A stretch of 64,000 bases of DNA from Aliiroseovarius sp. F47248L (GTDB taxonomy: Bacteria > Pseudomonadota > Alphaproteobacteria > Rhodobacterales > Rhodobacteraceae), in the NCBI RefSeq assembly GCF_023016085.1, contig NZ_JALKBF010000002.1, positions 1 through 64,000 of the forward strand. The letters are read 5' to 3'. This document shows positions 27,344 to 36,048 of this stretch, one piece after another. Each line of letters starts with the position of its first letter. Position 1 is the first letter of the stretch. The translations under genes and the position numbers were made by a program. The notes under the pieces were generated by a model. That model had not been told where the DNA came from. It saw nothing but the letters and a program-made list of their open reading frames with translations, and made no database searches.

Positions 27344-28714
27344 TCAGGCACCTTCTCTTTCGTATTGGTCGGTCGGTTCGATAACTTCGCGACGCGGCAC
27401 AAGCTGTGCGTAGATGAACAAGATCGCACCGATCACCACCGCAAGGCCTGCGGCCCAACGCATGATGAAGAACAGGTGCACGCCTTCCTGAATGTCCATG
27501 AAGTTCTCGCCCAGCACACGTTGCATGTGTGTTTGAACGGTCCCCGCAAAGGTCAGAACGAAGGTCATGAAGGACATACCGCCGGTCATCAGCCAGAAGC
27601 TCGCCATATTCAGTACCTGGTTATACGGATCGCGTCCGCGCAGGATCGGCATGGCATAAGTGATGATCGCAAGGTTCACCGACACATAGGCACCAAAGAA
27701 AGCCAAGTGACCGTGGGCCGCGGTGATCTGCGTGCCGTGGGTGTAATAGTTCACACCGTGCAGCGTGTGCAGGAAGCCCCATACACCCGCGCCGAAGAAG
27801 GCAACGGTTGCGGCACCCAGCGCCCACAGAAGGGCGGCTTTGTTCGGGTGGTCGCGTTTGCCTTTCCACACCATGACGAAGCTGAAGCTCATCATTGCGA
27901 AGAAGGGGATCACCTCAAGCGTCGAGAAGATGGACCCGATCCACTGCCAATAGCCCGGCAAGCCGATCCAGTAGTAGTGGTGGCCCGTTCCCAGAATGCC
28001 CGAGAACAGCGCGGTGGCGACGATGATATAAAGCCACTTTTCAATGATCTCACGGTCAACACCGGTCAGCTTCAAAAGCAGGAACGCAAGGATGGATGCC
28101 ATCACAAGTTCCCATGTGCCTTCCACCCACAGGTGGACGATGTACCACCAGAACATCTTGTCCAGTGACAGGTTGGCCGGGTTATAGAACGAAAACAGCC
28201 ACAAGAGCGACAGACCCCAAAGGCCCAGAAGCAGTACGTTTGTGATCGCGGTTTTACGCCCTTTCAACACCGTCATCGAGATGTTGAACAGGAAGATAAG
28301 CGCCGCAACCAGAATGCCCAACTTGACCCAGACAGGTTGTTCAATGAACTCGCGCCCTTCCATACCCAACAGCCAGTGGCCGTGGAACAGGTCGAACACA
28401 TAAGTCAGAACTGCGCCCGCTGTGCCCACAAGAAGCAGGATCAACTGCGCATAGGCTAATGTGGTTGAATGGATTTCCCGTTCGGCTTCTTCCGGTATCA
28501 GGAAGTATGCCGCGCCAAAGAAGCCCAAAAGCAGCCAGACCACCAATGCGTTGGTGTGCAACATCCGGATGATGTTGAACGGCATCAGCTCGGACAGGAA
28601 GTTCGGGCTGACATAGACCCAGCCGGCCCACAGACCACCCAGCACCTGAACGGCGAACACCGCCATCGCTGCTAGGAAGTACCAATAGGCAATTCGTTGA
28701 GATTGGTATTTCAT
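27344..28714 (-). CDS. norB: Nitric oxide reductase large subunit NorB
   Basis: NorB is the catalytic subunit of the membrane complex that reduces two NO to N2O. The 456-residue protein has the twelve-helix haem-copper oxidase fold, with the expected histidine-bearing segments HTNALVVWLL, HLWVEGTWELVMASI (a glutamate in the helix region of the FeB site), GTGHHYYWIG and AAHGHLAFFGAY. It is the short cNor type without the N-terminal extension of qNor, consistent with the separate NorC. The ATG at 28714 has GGAGAGA 5 bases upstream. Confidence 0.97.
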   Translation of the reverse strand: MKYQSQRIAYWYFLAAMAVFAVQVLGGLWAGWVYVSPNFLSELMPFNIIRMLHTNALVVWLLLGFFGAAYFLIPEEAEREIHSTTLAYAQLILLLVGTAGAVLTYVFDLFHGHWLLGMEGREFIEQPVWVKLGILVAALIFLFNISMTVLKGRKTAITNVLLLGLWGLSLLWLFSFYNPANLSLDKMFWWYIVHLWVEGTWELVMASILAFLLLKLTGVDREIIEKWLYIIVATALFSGILGTGHHYYWIGLPGYWQWIGSIFSTLEVIPFFAMMSFSFVMVWKGKRDHPNKAALLWALGAATVAFFGAGVWGFLHTLHGVNYYTHGTQITAAHGHLAFFGAYVSVNLAIITYAMPILRGRDPYNQVLNMASFWLMTGGMSFMTFVLTFAGTVQTHMQRVLGENFMDIQEGVHLFFIMRWAAGLAVVIGAILFIYAQLVPRREVIEPTDQYEREGA

Positions 28715-28734
28715 GTCTCTCTCCTCTCCCGGCC

Positions 28735-29187
28735 TTAGCCAGCCTCGTTGGGTGGCCAGCCTTGCGCGTCGATGCTGTTCACCCACAGGAAGAAGTCTGC
28801 AAGTTCACGAATCTGTTCGTCGCTCAGGTTGAATTGCGGCATCTGACGCCGCCCCTCGATGCCGCTGGGTTGTGCTTCCATCCAGCCCTTCAGCACCTCG
28901 AAAGCTGCTTCAGGATCGTCGTCAACACCCCAACGGGTCATCACGTTTTGCAGCTCGGGTGCAAAGTATGCCCCCTCGCCCATCAAAGTATGGCAATTGA
29001 TGCAGGCGTTCTTTTCCCACACATGTTTGCCGCGCACTACGCTTTCCGTCAGTTCTGCATTTGCAGTCGATTTGGTCACCACGTATCGCACTGAGTGCGC
29101 CGACAGGATCAAAAAGACCACGATGAAAAACAACGAGCCGCCATAGAACACGTTACGCGCCATGGTCTTGGTCATGACTTCTCGCAT
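28735..29187 (-). CDS. norC: Nitric oxide reductase cytochrome c subunit NorC
   Basis: NorC is the membrane-anchored cytochrome c that feeds electrons to NorB. The 150-residue protein has one N-terminal span (about 15-35), a CINCH haem site near residue 61 and a MPQFNLS segment supplying the methionine ligand. The ATG at 29187 follows GGAGG; in-frame starts further upstream would cross the promoter region. It heads norCBQDEF and has a perfect FNR-like palindrome 58 bp upstream. Confidence 0.95.
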   Translation of the reverse strand: MREVMTKTMARNVFYGGSLFFIVVFLILSAHSVRYVVTKSTANAELTESVVRGKHVWEKNACINCHTLMGEGAYFAPELQNVMTRWGVDDDPEAAFEVLKGWMEAQPSGIEGRRQMPQFNLSDEQIRELADFFLWVNSIDAQGWPPNEAG

Positions 29188-29245
29188 ATTGGCCTCCAGT
29201 TCAGTTATCCAATTTTCTGGATAACGGAGCCGTGATGAAAGCAGC

Positions 29246-29259
29246 TTGACATATGTCAA
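29246..29259 (-). promoter_or_regulatory. FNR/NNR-type palindrome upstream of norC
   Basis: TTGACATATGTCAA is a perfect palindrome of the TTGAC-N4-GTCAA type, 58 bp before the norC ATG. It also lies 147 bp before the divergent gene at 29407, but the distance favours norC. Confidence 0.85.
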
Positions 29260-29406
29260 CAAAATCTAAGTTTCCTGACTGTTTTTGACAGGAAATCATT
29301 GTTCTCGAAACAAACTGCATCCCGCTGCCGTTCTTTGGCAAAAATTGATTGTTGCGCCGGTTTAAGGCATTCTGTTTTCATTCATTTGATTGTTCAGGGG
29401 CAAATT

Positions 29407-29739
29407 ATGCGGATTTCGACGATCCTGATTGCAATTCTCATCGCCACAACCAGCCACGCCGACACAATCGACCTGGATGATCCCTCCGCGTTTTGCAGCC
29501 AGATGGCTCAGGTCTATGACTGGACGGACGACTCAGAGGCCGTCGCAAACTGCCCGTGTTCATTTGCCGGATTAAAAGATCAGATGACGTCGGAATTGTT
29601 CGAAATAACAATCCAATGGCAGCTGGACCCTGCCATCTTACGCAATGGCTTGCCCGATGGCATGACCATCGCGAATTTCTATGACACAGTGGCCCCGGTT
29701 TTCGGCGCAGTTGAACAAAGCTGCGGGCCGATGCGCTAG
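29407..29739 (+). CDS. Small secreted cysteine-containing protein
   Basis: A 110-residue protein of unrecognised family. A signal peptide (MRISTILIAILIATTSHA-D) ends near residue 18. The mature part is acidic, with cysteines in AFCSQ, NCPCS and SCGPMR that could form disulphides or a metal site. AGGGG lies 7 bases before the ATG; in-frame codons back to 29299 would remove the signal peptide. It is transcribed away from norC, but no good FNR-like box lies at the right distance from its own start. No function is assigned. Confidence 0.7.
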   Translation: MRISTILIAILIATTSHADTIDLDDPSAFCSQMAQVYDWTDDSEAVANCPCSFAGLKDQMTSELFEITIQWQLDPAILRNGLPDGMTIANFYDTVAPVFGAVEQSCGPMR

Positions 29740-30192
29740 TTTTGATCGCACAAGCCGTTCAAGGTTGCAAAGCAAAGAAGCAGCCCACCGCGTTGCCAAA
29801 CCGTGCCAATAATTGACGCGTCCTGCGGCGGGCTGCACTTTGGTTCCACTCCACCCCTCGGCAAAGCACTCCAATATCACCCAAAAAGAAATGCCGCCGA
29901 ACCAAGGCAGGAAGTCCACGGTCCGGCGGCATGATTGAGGGTCTAAAACACGGGGGTTGTTGTCGATATCCCCGACAACAATTGCCCCGCGCCATCACCA
30001 CACGCCCACCCCCTTCTTCAGATCAACGCGAACCCACCGAAATGGGCAAATGATCCATGAACCCTTGCAGCGCAACAGTTCGGGAATATCCCTGTAATTG
30101 AGAAAACGTCTGGCAACTTTAAATCCTTGGCTTCAATAGGATCAACGCTAGAAGTATCAGCACCAGCGGTCATACCCCACATTGGGTAAAAG
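29740..30192. other. Non-coding gap with two hairpins
   Basis: I see no credible gene in this 453-bp stretch. It holds a 13-bp imperfect inverted repeat (ATGCCGCCGAACC at 29891-29903 with GGTCCGGCGGCAT at 29920-29932, one mismatch) and a perfect 9-bp one (TTGTTGTCG / CGACAACAA, 29957-29981, 7-nt loop). Neither is followed by a T-run. It separates the denitrification island from the LuxR-hydrolase gene and may hold a terminator, a small RNA or operator sites. Confidence 0.4.
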
Positions 30193-31974
30193 TTAATGCG
30201 CCAGATGTTTTTCGGCTTCGTCCAGCACGTCTTGCCAATGCCGGAAGAAGATCAGTTGCCCGCTGTCATCATAAACGCGGTAGTCAATCCAGTCATGATC
30301 TTGTCGAAATTCATCCAGAGACGCGACCGGAACCTGCGGATCATGGGTGCCGTTGAAGAACACTACGGGCAATCTGCCGCGCAGCGCGTTGACCATTGGG
30401 GTCCAGTCGCTTTTCTGCTCGCCCAGAACCATGCGTGAAAACGCCTCATGCGCGCTATGATCATCGGTCAGCGCAGTCTCTGAACCTGTCACCATGGCCT
30501 CGAACACCTCAGGGTCTTCGAAAGTTTCGACATCCGCCGGACAGTCGCCGTAAACCGCATGGATGAACCCGCGCTTGCCGATCTTGCGCGCCAGATAGAA
30601 CCCGGCTTTCACCATGAACGGCAACAGATGCGGGGTGTATTTTGCGCCCGCCAGAATAAAGCGATGCCATTTTTCCATGCGCTCGTATTGCTCGCGCCGG
30701 GTCATCGGCAGAATGCCCGCCGTAGCAATAATCGCGCTGATTCGACCTGGGTCGGTTGAGGCCAGTTTCATCGCATAGAAACTGTCGGATCCCAGGCTGA
30801 TCACCGGGCAGCGCGTGACCTTTTCAGCCGTCAGGATCTGCAACGTGTCCTGGGTGGCAAGCGCATCGTAATCCTGCTTTTTGCCAATCATATCCGACAT
30901 GCCATAACCCGCCCGGACCGGCACGATGATGCGAATACCCCGCCGGGTTGCCTCGGCCTCGGCCGAGGCGGGCCAGCGCACCAGCCCGTAATCCAGCGGA
31001 AGAAACAACAATGGTTCACCCTTGGACGCACCCAACACGAGGTAATCCAACCGCCGCCCATCCGGGGTTGTCAGCGTCGTAAAGGGCCGTTCCTTCAGGC
31101 TGGCATAACCGCGGCTTAACAGGCGTGGACCGGGGTCGGCCTTGATCGTCAGGTTGGACATATCCATCACCGACAGGGCCAGCCGAACAAGTTCGACCTG
31201 CGACCGCGTTTCCGTCTTCGACAGGATTGATTTGATCTGTGCTCGCACCGTGTCAATCGACCGCCCCCGCTGTTCGGCGATGTCCTTGACCGAGCAGCAT
31301 TCGACAAGGCTTTGCACCACATTTGCTTCTGCCGTAGTCAGGTCAAAGGCGCGTTTGAGAATGTCGGAAAACTCTGCCGGACAACTGACCTCGGACGAGG
31401 CCGCTAAAACATAACGGTCCCCCGACCCAACCTGCCGCACCTGCAAACGGACCACGATGAAATGCCCCTTGCCGCGCGACCTTAGCCGCAAGACCGCCGC
31501 GTTTTCCCCCTGTCCCTTCAGCAATGCGTGCGCGGTGGTCAAAATGCTGTCGATATCGTCCGGGTTGACCAGCATTGATCCAAGCTCGGCCCCGACCTCA
31601 AGCCCCAAAAGCGCGCGCGCCGCCGCGTTGACCGCCGCCACTTTGTGTTCTGCGTCGAACAAGAACGCTGCCACTTTATCGAACGGGGCCAGCACCGCGT
31701 TCAACTGGGTCTGCGTGCTGCTTTGATCCAGCCGATCCAGAAAGGTCCCGGCACGTTCGAAATGGCTTGAGATCGTTGCATCATCCAACAAGCGCGGCGC
31801 GCTGAAATCCGCCCCTTCCCGCAGGGGCGCGATGGCGGTTTCCCAGACATCCAGCAATGTCTCATACCGCGTCGGATCAAGCGCCACATCATAAAGCCGC
31901 TCGATCGCTTCTTCCCGTGTTCTTCCTGTCAGACTGTCTTCCTGTGTCTGAGAGGACGTGTTCTTCCGATCCAT
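30193..31974 (-). CDS. LuxR-type regulator fused to an alpha/beta-hydrolase domain
   Basis: Numbered from the ATG at 31974 (593 residues), the protein has an N-terminal PAS-like sensing region (about 60-190, with FLFDAEHKVAAVNAAARALL), a LuxR helix-turn-helix (about 205-270, LTTAEANVV and RSIDTVRAQIKSIL) and an alpha/beta-hydrolase domain from about 300 to the end. At the nucleophile elbow, where GxSxG is expected, the sequence is GSDSF, so an aspartate (about residue 397) takes the nucleophile place. GTHDPQVP could supply the acid and FRHW the histidine. It may sense a small molecule through the hydrolase fold. An in-frame TTG at 32049 would add 25 residues; neither start has a strong ribosome site. 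Targets are unknown. Confidence 0.8.
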   Translation of the reverse strand: MDRKNTSSQTQEDSLTGRTREEAIERLYDVALDPTRYETLLDVWETAIAPLREGADFSAPRLLDDATISSHFERAGTFLDRLDQSSTQTQLNAVLAPFDKVAAFLFDAEHKVAAVNAAARALLGLEVGAELGSMLVNPDDIDSILTTAHALLKGQGENAAVLRLRSRGKGHFIVVRLQVRQVGSGDRYVLAASSEVSCPAEFSDILKRAFDLTTAEANVVQSLVECCSVKDIAEQRGRSIDTVRAQIKSILSKTETRSQVELVRLALSVMDMSNLTIKADPGPRLLSRGYASLKERPFTTLTTPDGRRLDYLVLGASKGEPLLFLPLDYGLVRWPASAEAEATRRGIRIIVPVRAGYGMSDMIGKKQDYDALATQDTLQILTAEKVTRCPVISLGSDSFYAMKLASTDPGRISAIIATAGILPMTRREQYERMEKWHRFILAGAKYTPHLLPFMVKAGFYLARKIGKRGFIHAVYGDCPADVETFEDPEVFEAMVTGSETALTDDHSAHEAFSRMVLGEQKSDWTPMVNALRGRLPVVFFNGTHDPQVPVASLDEFRQDHDWIDYRVYDDSGQLIFFRHWQDVLDEAEKHLAH

Positions 31975-32188
31975 CGCGCTTGTCCCGGTGATGTCCTCTG
32001 TCGGTTCAACCGACCCATCCACGTTAACGAAAAACTCTTTTTCCGCCAAGGGTCACACCCGCCCCTTAACCGCTTTTGACGCAATATTAACGGGTGGAGC
32101 CAACGGGTTGGCGAAAATCCTTATACTCAGTGTCAAATCTGTGGTTAGTCTAATTTCATCGACGCATTCGTGTCCGTAGGAACCAAGC

Positions 32189-33352
32189 ATGCCTGACCTG
32201 ACCCGAGGCTTTCCAGACATGGAATGTGCCGCCCGCACCGCCCGCGCTCAGGCGCGTATGGCAGAGGCGGGTCTGGCCGGGATGCTGCTGCTGACGGAAC
32301 CCGAAGTGCGATACTTCTCGGGCTTCCACACCCTCTTTTGGCAAAGCCCCACCCGGCCGTGGTTTCTGTTCGTCCCAGCCAATGGCAAGCCCATCGCGAT
32401 CATCCCCGAAATCGGTGCGGCGCTGATGCGCACGACCTGGATCGACGACATCCGCACATGGTCCGCCCCCGCGCCCGACGATGACGGGATCAGCCTGCTG
32501 ACCGATCTGCTGACCCCTTATGCCCGCGAAGGGGCGGTAATCGGTGTGCTGAAGGGGCACGAGACGATGCTGCGCATGCCCCTTGGCGATTACGAACGGC
32601 TGATGGCGGGTCTGCCGGGACTGCGCATCCACGACGCCACCGGGATCATCCGCAGCTTGCGCATGGTCAAATCGGAGCGCGAGATCGAAAAGCTCGCCCA
32701 TATCTGCGCCATCGGGTCACGCACCTTCGCCGAAGCCCCCAACTTCGCGCATCAGGGCCTGCCCTTCGAAGACCTGTTCCGTGCCTTCCGTCGCGAGGCA
32801 TTGGCCCAAGGTGCAGACGACGTCCCCTATCTGGTCGGCGGGGCCGATCAAGGCGGTTATCACGACGTAATCTCGCCCCCCTCACCGCGCCCGCTGACGA
32901 AGGGCGATATCGTGATGCTGGACACGGGTGCCACGTGGGACGGGTATTTCTGCGATTTCGACCGCAACTGGGCGGTGGGCCATGCCGATGATCTGTCCCG
33001 CCGCGCCTATGACGTTCTGTGGCGCGCGACCGAAGCGGGGATCGACACCGCCCGCCCCGGAGCCACCTGCCGCGACCTGTTCCACGCCATGCAATCGGTG
33101 ATTGCCGAGATGGACGAACAGGGCGGAGACGTGGGCCGGTTGGGTCACGGGCTGGGCATGCAGCTGACCGAATGGCCCTCGCTCGCCGCGTTTGATGATA
33201 CAGTGATCGAAGACGGCATGGTCCTGACGCTGGAGCCATCGCTTGGTTACGGCGACGGGCGGATCATGGTGCATGAGGAAAATATCTTGGTGCGCGACGG
33301 CGGAGCTGAACTGCTGACCACCCGCGCGCCGCAAGACCTGCCGGTGATTTAG
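32189..33352 (+). CDS. M24 family metallopeptidase (Xaa-Pro aminopeptidase-like)
   Basis: The 387-residue protein has a creatinase N-terminal domain (about 10-145) and a pita-bread M24 catalytic domain with the five expected metal ligands: two aspartates in MLDTGATWDGYFCDFD, a histidine in GRLGHGLGMQ, and glutamates in LTLEPS and HEENILV. M24 members cleave Xaa-Pro peptides or hydrolyse small amides such as creatine or ectoine derivatives. It abuts the Asp/Glu-racemase-like gene, which suggests a shared catabolic step. Substrate is unknown; an ectoine-type route was considered but no other ectoine gene is present. Confidence 0.88.
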   Translation: MPDLTRGFPDMECAARTARAQARMAEAGLAGMLLLTEPEVRYFSGFHTLFWQSPTRPWFLFVPANGKPIAIIPEIGAALMRTTWIDDIRTWSAPAPDDDGISLLTDLLTPYAREGAVIGVLKGHETMLRMPLGDYERLMAGLPGLRIHDATGIIRSLRMVKSEREIEKLAHICAIGSRTFAEAPNFAHQGLPFEDLFRAFRREALAQGADDVPYLVGGADQGGYHDVISPPSPRPLTKGDIVMLDTGATWDGYFCDFDRNWAVGHADDLSRRAYDVLWRATEAGIDTARPGATCRDLFHAMQSVIAEMDEQGGDVGRLGHGLGMQLTEWPSLAAFDDTVIEDGMVLTLEPSLGYGDGRIMVHEENILVRDGGAELLTTRAPQDLPVI

Positions 33353-34093
33353 ATGAAACTGACCTTCGACACAGACCAAGGCATCGGCACACGCGCCAAT
33401 CTGGGCGTGATCGTGTTGGAAAACGACACAACGCTGGAGCATGAGTTTCGCAGCCTGATGAATATCGACGGTGTCGCGCTCTACCACTCACGCATCCCGA
33501 TGGGGCCGGACATCCGCCCAGACACGCTGCCACAAATGCTCGATGACCTGCCCGCCGCCGCGCGACTTTTGCCGCCCGCACTGGACTTCGATGTGATCGG
33601 CTATGGCTGCACCTCGGCCACGTCGGTGATCGGACCGGAAAAGGTCGCGACCGCCATTCAAACAGTCTGTCCCAGTGCACGCGTCACTGACCCGCTGAGC
33701 GCGATCATCGCCGCCGGGCGTCACATTGGCGTCACGCGTCTGGGGTTCCTGTCGCCTTACGTAGCCGAAGTCTCGCAAACCATGCGCGACCGGTTGACCG
33801 AGGCTGGGTTCCAGATCGCCGGTTTCGGATCATTTGAGGAAAGCAATGACCAGATCGTCGGGCGGATCACGCCTGCGTCAATCCTGACCGCCGCCCGTCA
33901 AATTGCCGATGCCGCCCCCTGCGACGCCATCGTGATTTCCTGCACCGCGCTCAGATGTCTGGATATCATTCCCGAAATCGAGGCGCAGACCGGCAAACCA
34001 GTTCTGGCCAGCAACCCGGCGCTGGCGTGGCACATGCTCCGGCTGGCCAACATGGACGACCCACGCCCGGGGCTGGGTCGTCTGTTTGGATAA
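33353..34093 (+). CDS. Asp/Glu racemase superfamily enzyme (maleate isomerase/arylmalonate decarboxylase-like)
   Basis: The 246-residue enzyme has the two cysteines of this superfamily in GYGCTSAT (near residue 86) and ISCTALRC (near 198), the pattern of maleate cis-trans isomerases and arylmalonate decarboxylases. It begins directly after the stop of the M24 gene, so the two are one transcript. It ends 4 bases from bioY, which is convergent. The reaction cannot be fixed from sequence; racemisation, isomerisation and decarboxylation remain open. Confidence 0.82.
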   Translation: MKLTFDTDQGIGTRANLGVIVLENDTTLEHEFRSLMNIDGVALYHSRIPMGPDIRPDTLPQMLDDLPAAARLLPPALDFDVIGYGCTSATSVIGPEKVATAIQTVCPSARVTDPLSAIIAAGRHIGVTRLGFLSPYVAEVSQTMRDRLTEAGFQIAGFGSFEESNDQIVGRITPASILTAARQIADAAPCDAIVISCTALRCLDIIPEIEAQTGKPVLASNPALAWHMLRLANMDDPRPGLGRLFG

Positions 34094-34097
34094 CCGC

Positions 34098-34643
34098 TCA
34101 GGCGCGCGACAGAACGCTCGCAGGGCGGGCCTTGGCAAGCGCGGCCGTCAACATGCCCGCAATCGCAGCTTTCAGGATGTCGCCGGGGATGAAAGCGGCA
34201 ACCAGCATCGTCGCCTCTGACAGCGACTTGCCCAGCACCAGCGCCAGCCCGGAAATCCCGAAGATATACAGCACCACAATTCCACCGATAACCGAAGCGA
34301 CGCCCGCACTGATCGCCAGCGGACCTTTGCGCCATTTCTCGGTGATTATACCTGTGACGAAAGCCGCAATCGGGAAGCCCACAAGAAAGCCAGCTGTCGG
34401 GCTGGTGAACACGCCCAAGCCGCCGCGACCACCTGCCAACAGCGGCAGACCAAGGGCCACCAGCAGCAAAAACAACAGCACGGCCAGCGTGCCACGCTTG
34501 GCCCCCAGCACTGTGCCGCACAGCATGATGCCAAGGCTTTGGGCGGTGATCGGCACACCAAAGGGCAGCGCGATCTGCGGGATCAGACCCAGGGCCGCGA
34601 TCAACGCGGCAAACAGGGCAATCAAGGTGACATTCTTTTCCAT
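34098..34643 (-). CDS. bioY: Biotin ECF transporter substrate-binding component BioY
   Basis: BioY is the membrane S-component that binds biotin. The 181-residue protein has six hydrophobic segments and the family segments FGVPITAQSLGIML, GLGVFTSPTAGFLVGFPIAA and AAFIPGDILKAAIAGMLT. It is the last gene of bioM-bioN-bioY, 3 bases after bioN. Confidence 0.94.
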   Translation of the reverse strand: MEKNVTLIALFAALIAALGLIPQIALPFGVPITAQSLGIMLCGTVLGAKRGTLAVLLFLLLVALGLPLLAGGRGGLGVFTSPTAGFLVGFPIAAFVTGIITEKWRKGPLAISAGVASVIGGIVVLYIFGISGLALVLGKSLSEATMLVAAFIPGDILKAAIAGMLTAALAKARPASVLSRA

Positions 34644-34646
34644 GTT

Positions 34647-35258
34647 TCACTCCTTCATGGCATCGAAACCACCGCGCGCGCGCAGCGCCTCGGCGATGTG
34701 GTCCGCGTCATCCAACGCAAGGACCGTAAACGGTAAGATAATCCGCCATCCAGGGCGGCGCGGTGATCGGGCGCGCCAGGCGTCGATCAGCTTGGTGCCT
34801 TTGGTCAACAGAACCGGCGTGAAGCGGATGACCAGCGCAATGGCGGTTTCCAGATAGGTGGTTTTCAGACCCAAGGTGCGCAATGGCGTCGCCAGCCAGC
34901 GCACCACCGCGATCAGGTCTGACAGTTGCGTGGTCATCGTCACCAGCGTTGCCAAACCAACCGCCGTAATCATCCGCAGCAAAATCACACCGCCCGTATA
35001 GGGCGTCCACGTCACAAGGTGATACAGCGCCAGCATCACAACGAAGGGCCACAGCACGCGTAACGCCCGCAGACCAGAACGGAAAAACACCGGGCCGGGC
35101 AGCCGATACAGCACCAGCATCCCGGCAAACGCAGCCGTGTGAACCCACAGGTTTTGCGCCTTGAACAACAGAACCGTCGCCACGCACAAAGCGGCCAGCT
35201 TTGTCCCGGCGGGCCAGCCGTGGGCGCGCGTCCTAACGGGAGAGGTCAGAGATATCAT
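34647..35258 (-). CDS. bioN: Biotin ECF transporter T component BioN
   Basis: The 203-residue membrane coupling protein links the ATPase to BioY. It has about five spans and the ECF-T signature near the C-terminus (AWRARSPRRPGWR, resembling the ARG coupling motif). Its first 26 bases overlap the end of bioM. Confidence 0.9.
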   Translation of the reverse strand: MISLTSPVRTRAHGWPAGTKLAALCVATVLLFKAQNLWVHTAAFAGMLVLYRLPGPVFFRSGLRALRVLWPFVVMLALYHLVTWTPYTGGVILLRMITAVGLATLVTMTTQLSDLIAVVRWLATPLRTLGLKTTYLETAIALVIRFTPVLLTKGTKLIDAWRARSPRRPGWRIILPFTVLALDDADHIAEALRARGGFDAMKE

Positions 35259-35958
35259 CGCCCTCTCCTTGTCGTGTCATCTCAACGGTGAAGTCGTCCA
35301 GCACATCACCCCCCTGCCCTTGCAGCACCCCACGGTCCAGCCACAGCACGTGGTCATAGCCCGTCAGATCACGCGGATCGTGCGAAACATGCACCAACGT
35401 GCCGTCATAACGGTCCAAATAGCGGGCCAGTTGCATCCGCGTCGGAATATCAAGCCCGGCAAAAGGTTCGTCCAAAATCAGAATGCGCGGCGTCATCGCG
35501 AGGATCGACATCAGGCACACCAGTTGCTTTTGGCCTTGTGACAGGCTGTGGACATGGGCGTCGTGCCAATGCGCCTTGCCGAACTGCGCCAGCACCGCGC
35601 GTGCGCGCGCCTCGGGGTCATCCATACCTTGCTGGCGCAGGCCGAACGAGATCTCCTCGATCACCGTCGGAAAGATAATCTGGTGATCCGGGTTCTGAAA
35701 CAGAATGCCCACCAGCGACAGCGCGGCGCGCCGATCTTTCGCCGGGTTGACCCCGTCAATCGTGACCGTGCCCGCGCTCGGCGCAACCAACCCCGCCAGC
35801 AGCCGCGCAAAGGTCGTCTTGCCCGACCCGTTGCGACCAATCACACCGATCCGCCGCGCGGTCAGATCGACCGAGACACCAGACAGAATCGCGCGCCCGT
35901 CGATCACATGATCAACCGAGGCAAAACGAATCTGTGCAGTGGCGGTCGTATCTTTCAC
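35233..35958 (-). CDS. bioM: Biotin ECF transporter ATPase BioM
   Basis: The 241-residue ABC ATPase has Walker A GRNGSGKTTF (near 44), Q-loop FQNPDHQIIFPTV, signature LSQGQKQLV and Walker B ILILDEPFAGLD. FQNPD..Q is typical of ECF A components. With bioN and bioY it forms a stand-alone biotin importer. A 14-bp palindrome lies about 90 bp upstream of the start. Confidence 0.94.
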   Translation of the reverse strand: MKDTTATAQIRFASVDHVIDGRAILSGVSVDLTARRIGVIGRNGSGKTTFARLLAGLVAPSAGTVTIDGVNPAKDRRAALSLVGILFQNPDHQIIFPTVIEEISFGLRQQGMDDPEARARAVLAQFGKAHWHDAHVHSLSQGQKQLVCLMSILAMTPRILILDEPFAGLDIPTRMQLARYLDRYDGTLVHVSHDPRDLTGYDHVLWLDRGVLQGQGGDVLDDFTVEMTRQGEGDDISDLSR

Positions 35959-36048
35959 GCGATTACTGGCCCTATTGTCACTTGGTCACGCGCCTTTTAA
36001 CGGGGGACAGAATGGAATGCCGCAAGAAAATGCACGATGCGGAGTTTT

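Noticed and set aside
29891..29981. A CRISPR or tRNA-like structure suggested by adjacent inverted repeats
   Set aside because: There is no repeat-spacer periodicity and no cloverleaf. I saw no CRISPR array, tRNA, rRNA, transposase or integrase anywhere in the window.
32099..32112. GCCAAC-GG-GTTGGC inverted repeat between the LuxR fusion and the M24 gene
   Set aside because: It could be an operator for the fusion regulator, but a single 6-bp-arm repeat in GC-rich DNA is weak evidence, so it is not listed as a feature.
30193..33352. A quorum-sensing locus suggested by the LuxR domain
   Set aside because: No LuxI-type synthase is adjacent and the sensing region is not an autoinducer-binding domain.
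32189..34093. Ectoine utilisation genes (M24 hydrolase plus racemase-like protein)
   Set aside because: The other ectoine catabolic genes, its transporter and the usual MocR regulator are missing, and the M24 protein lacks close resemblance to ectoine hydrolase.
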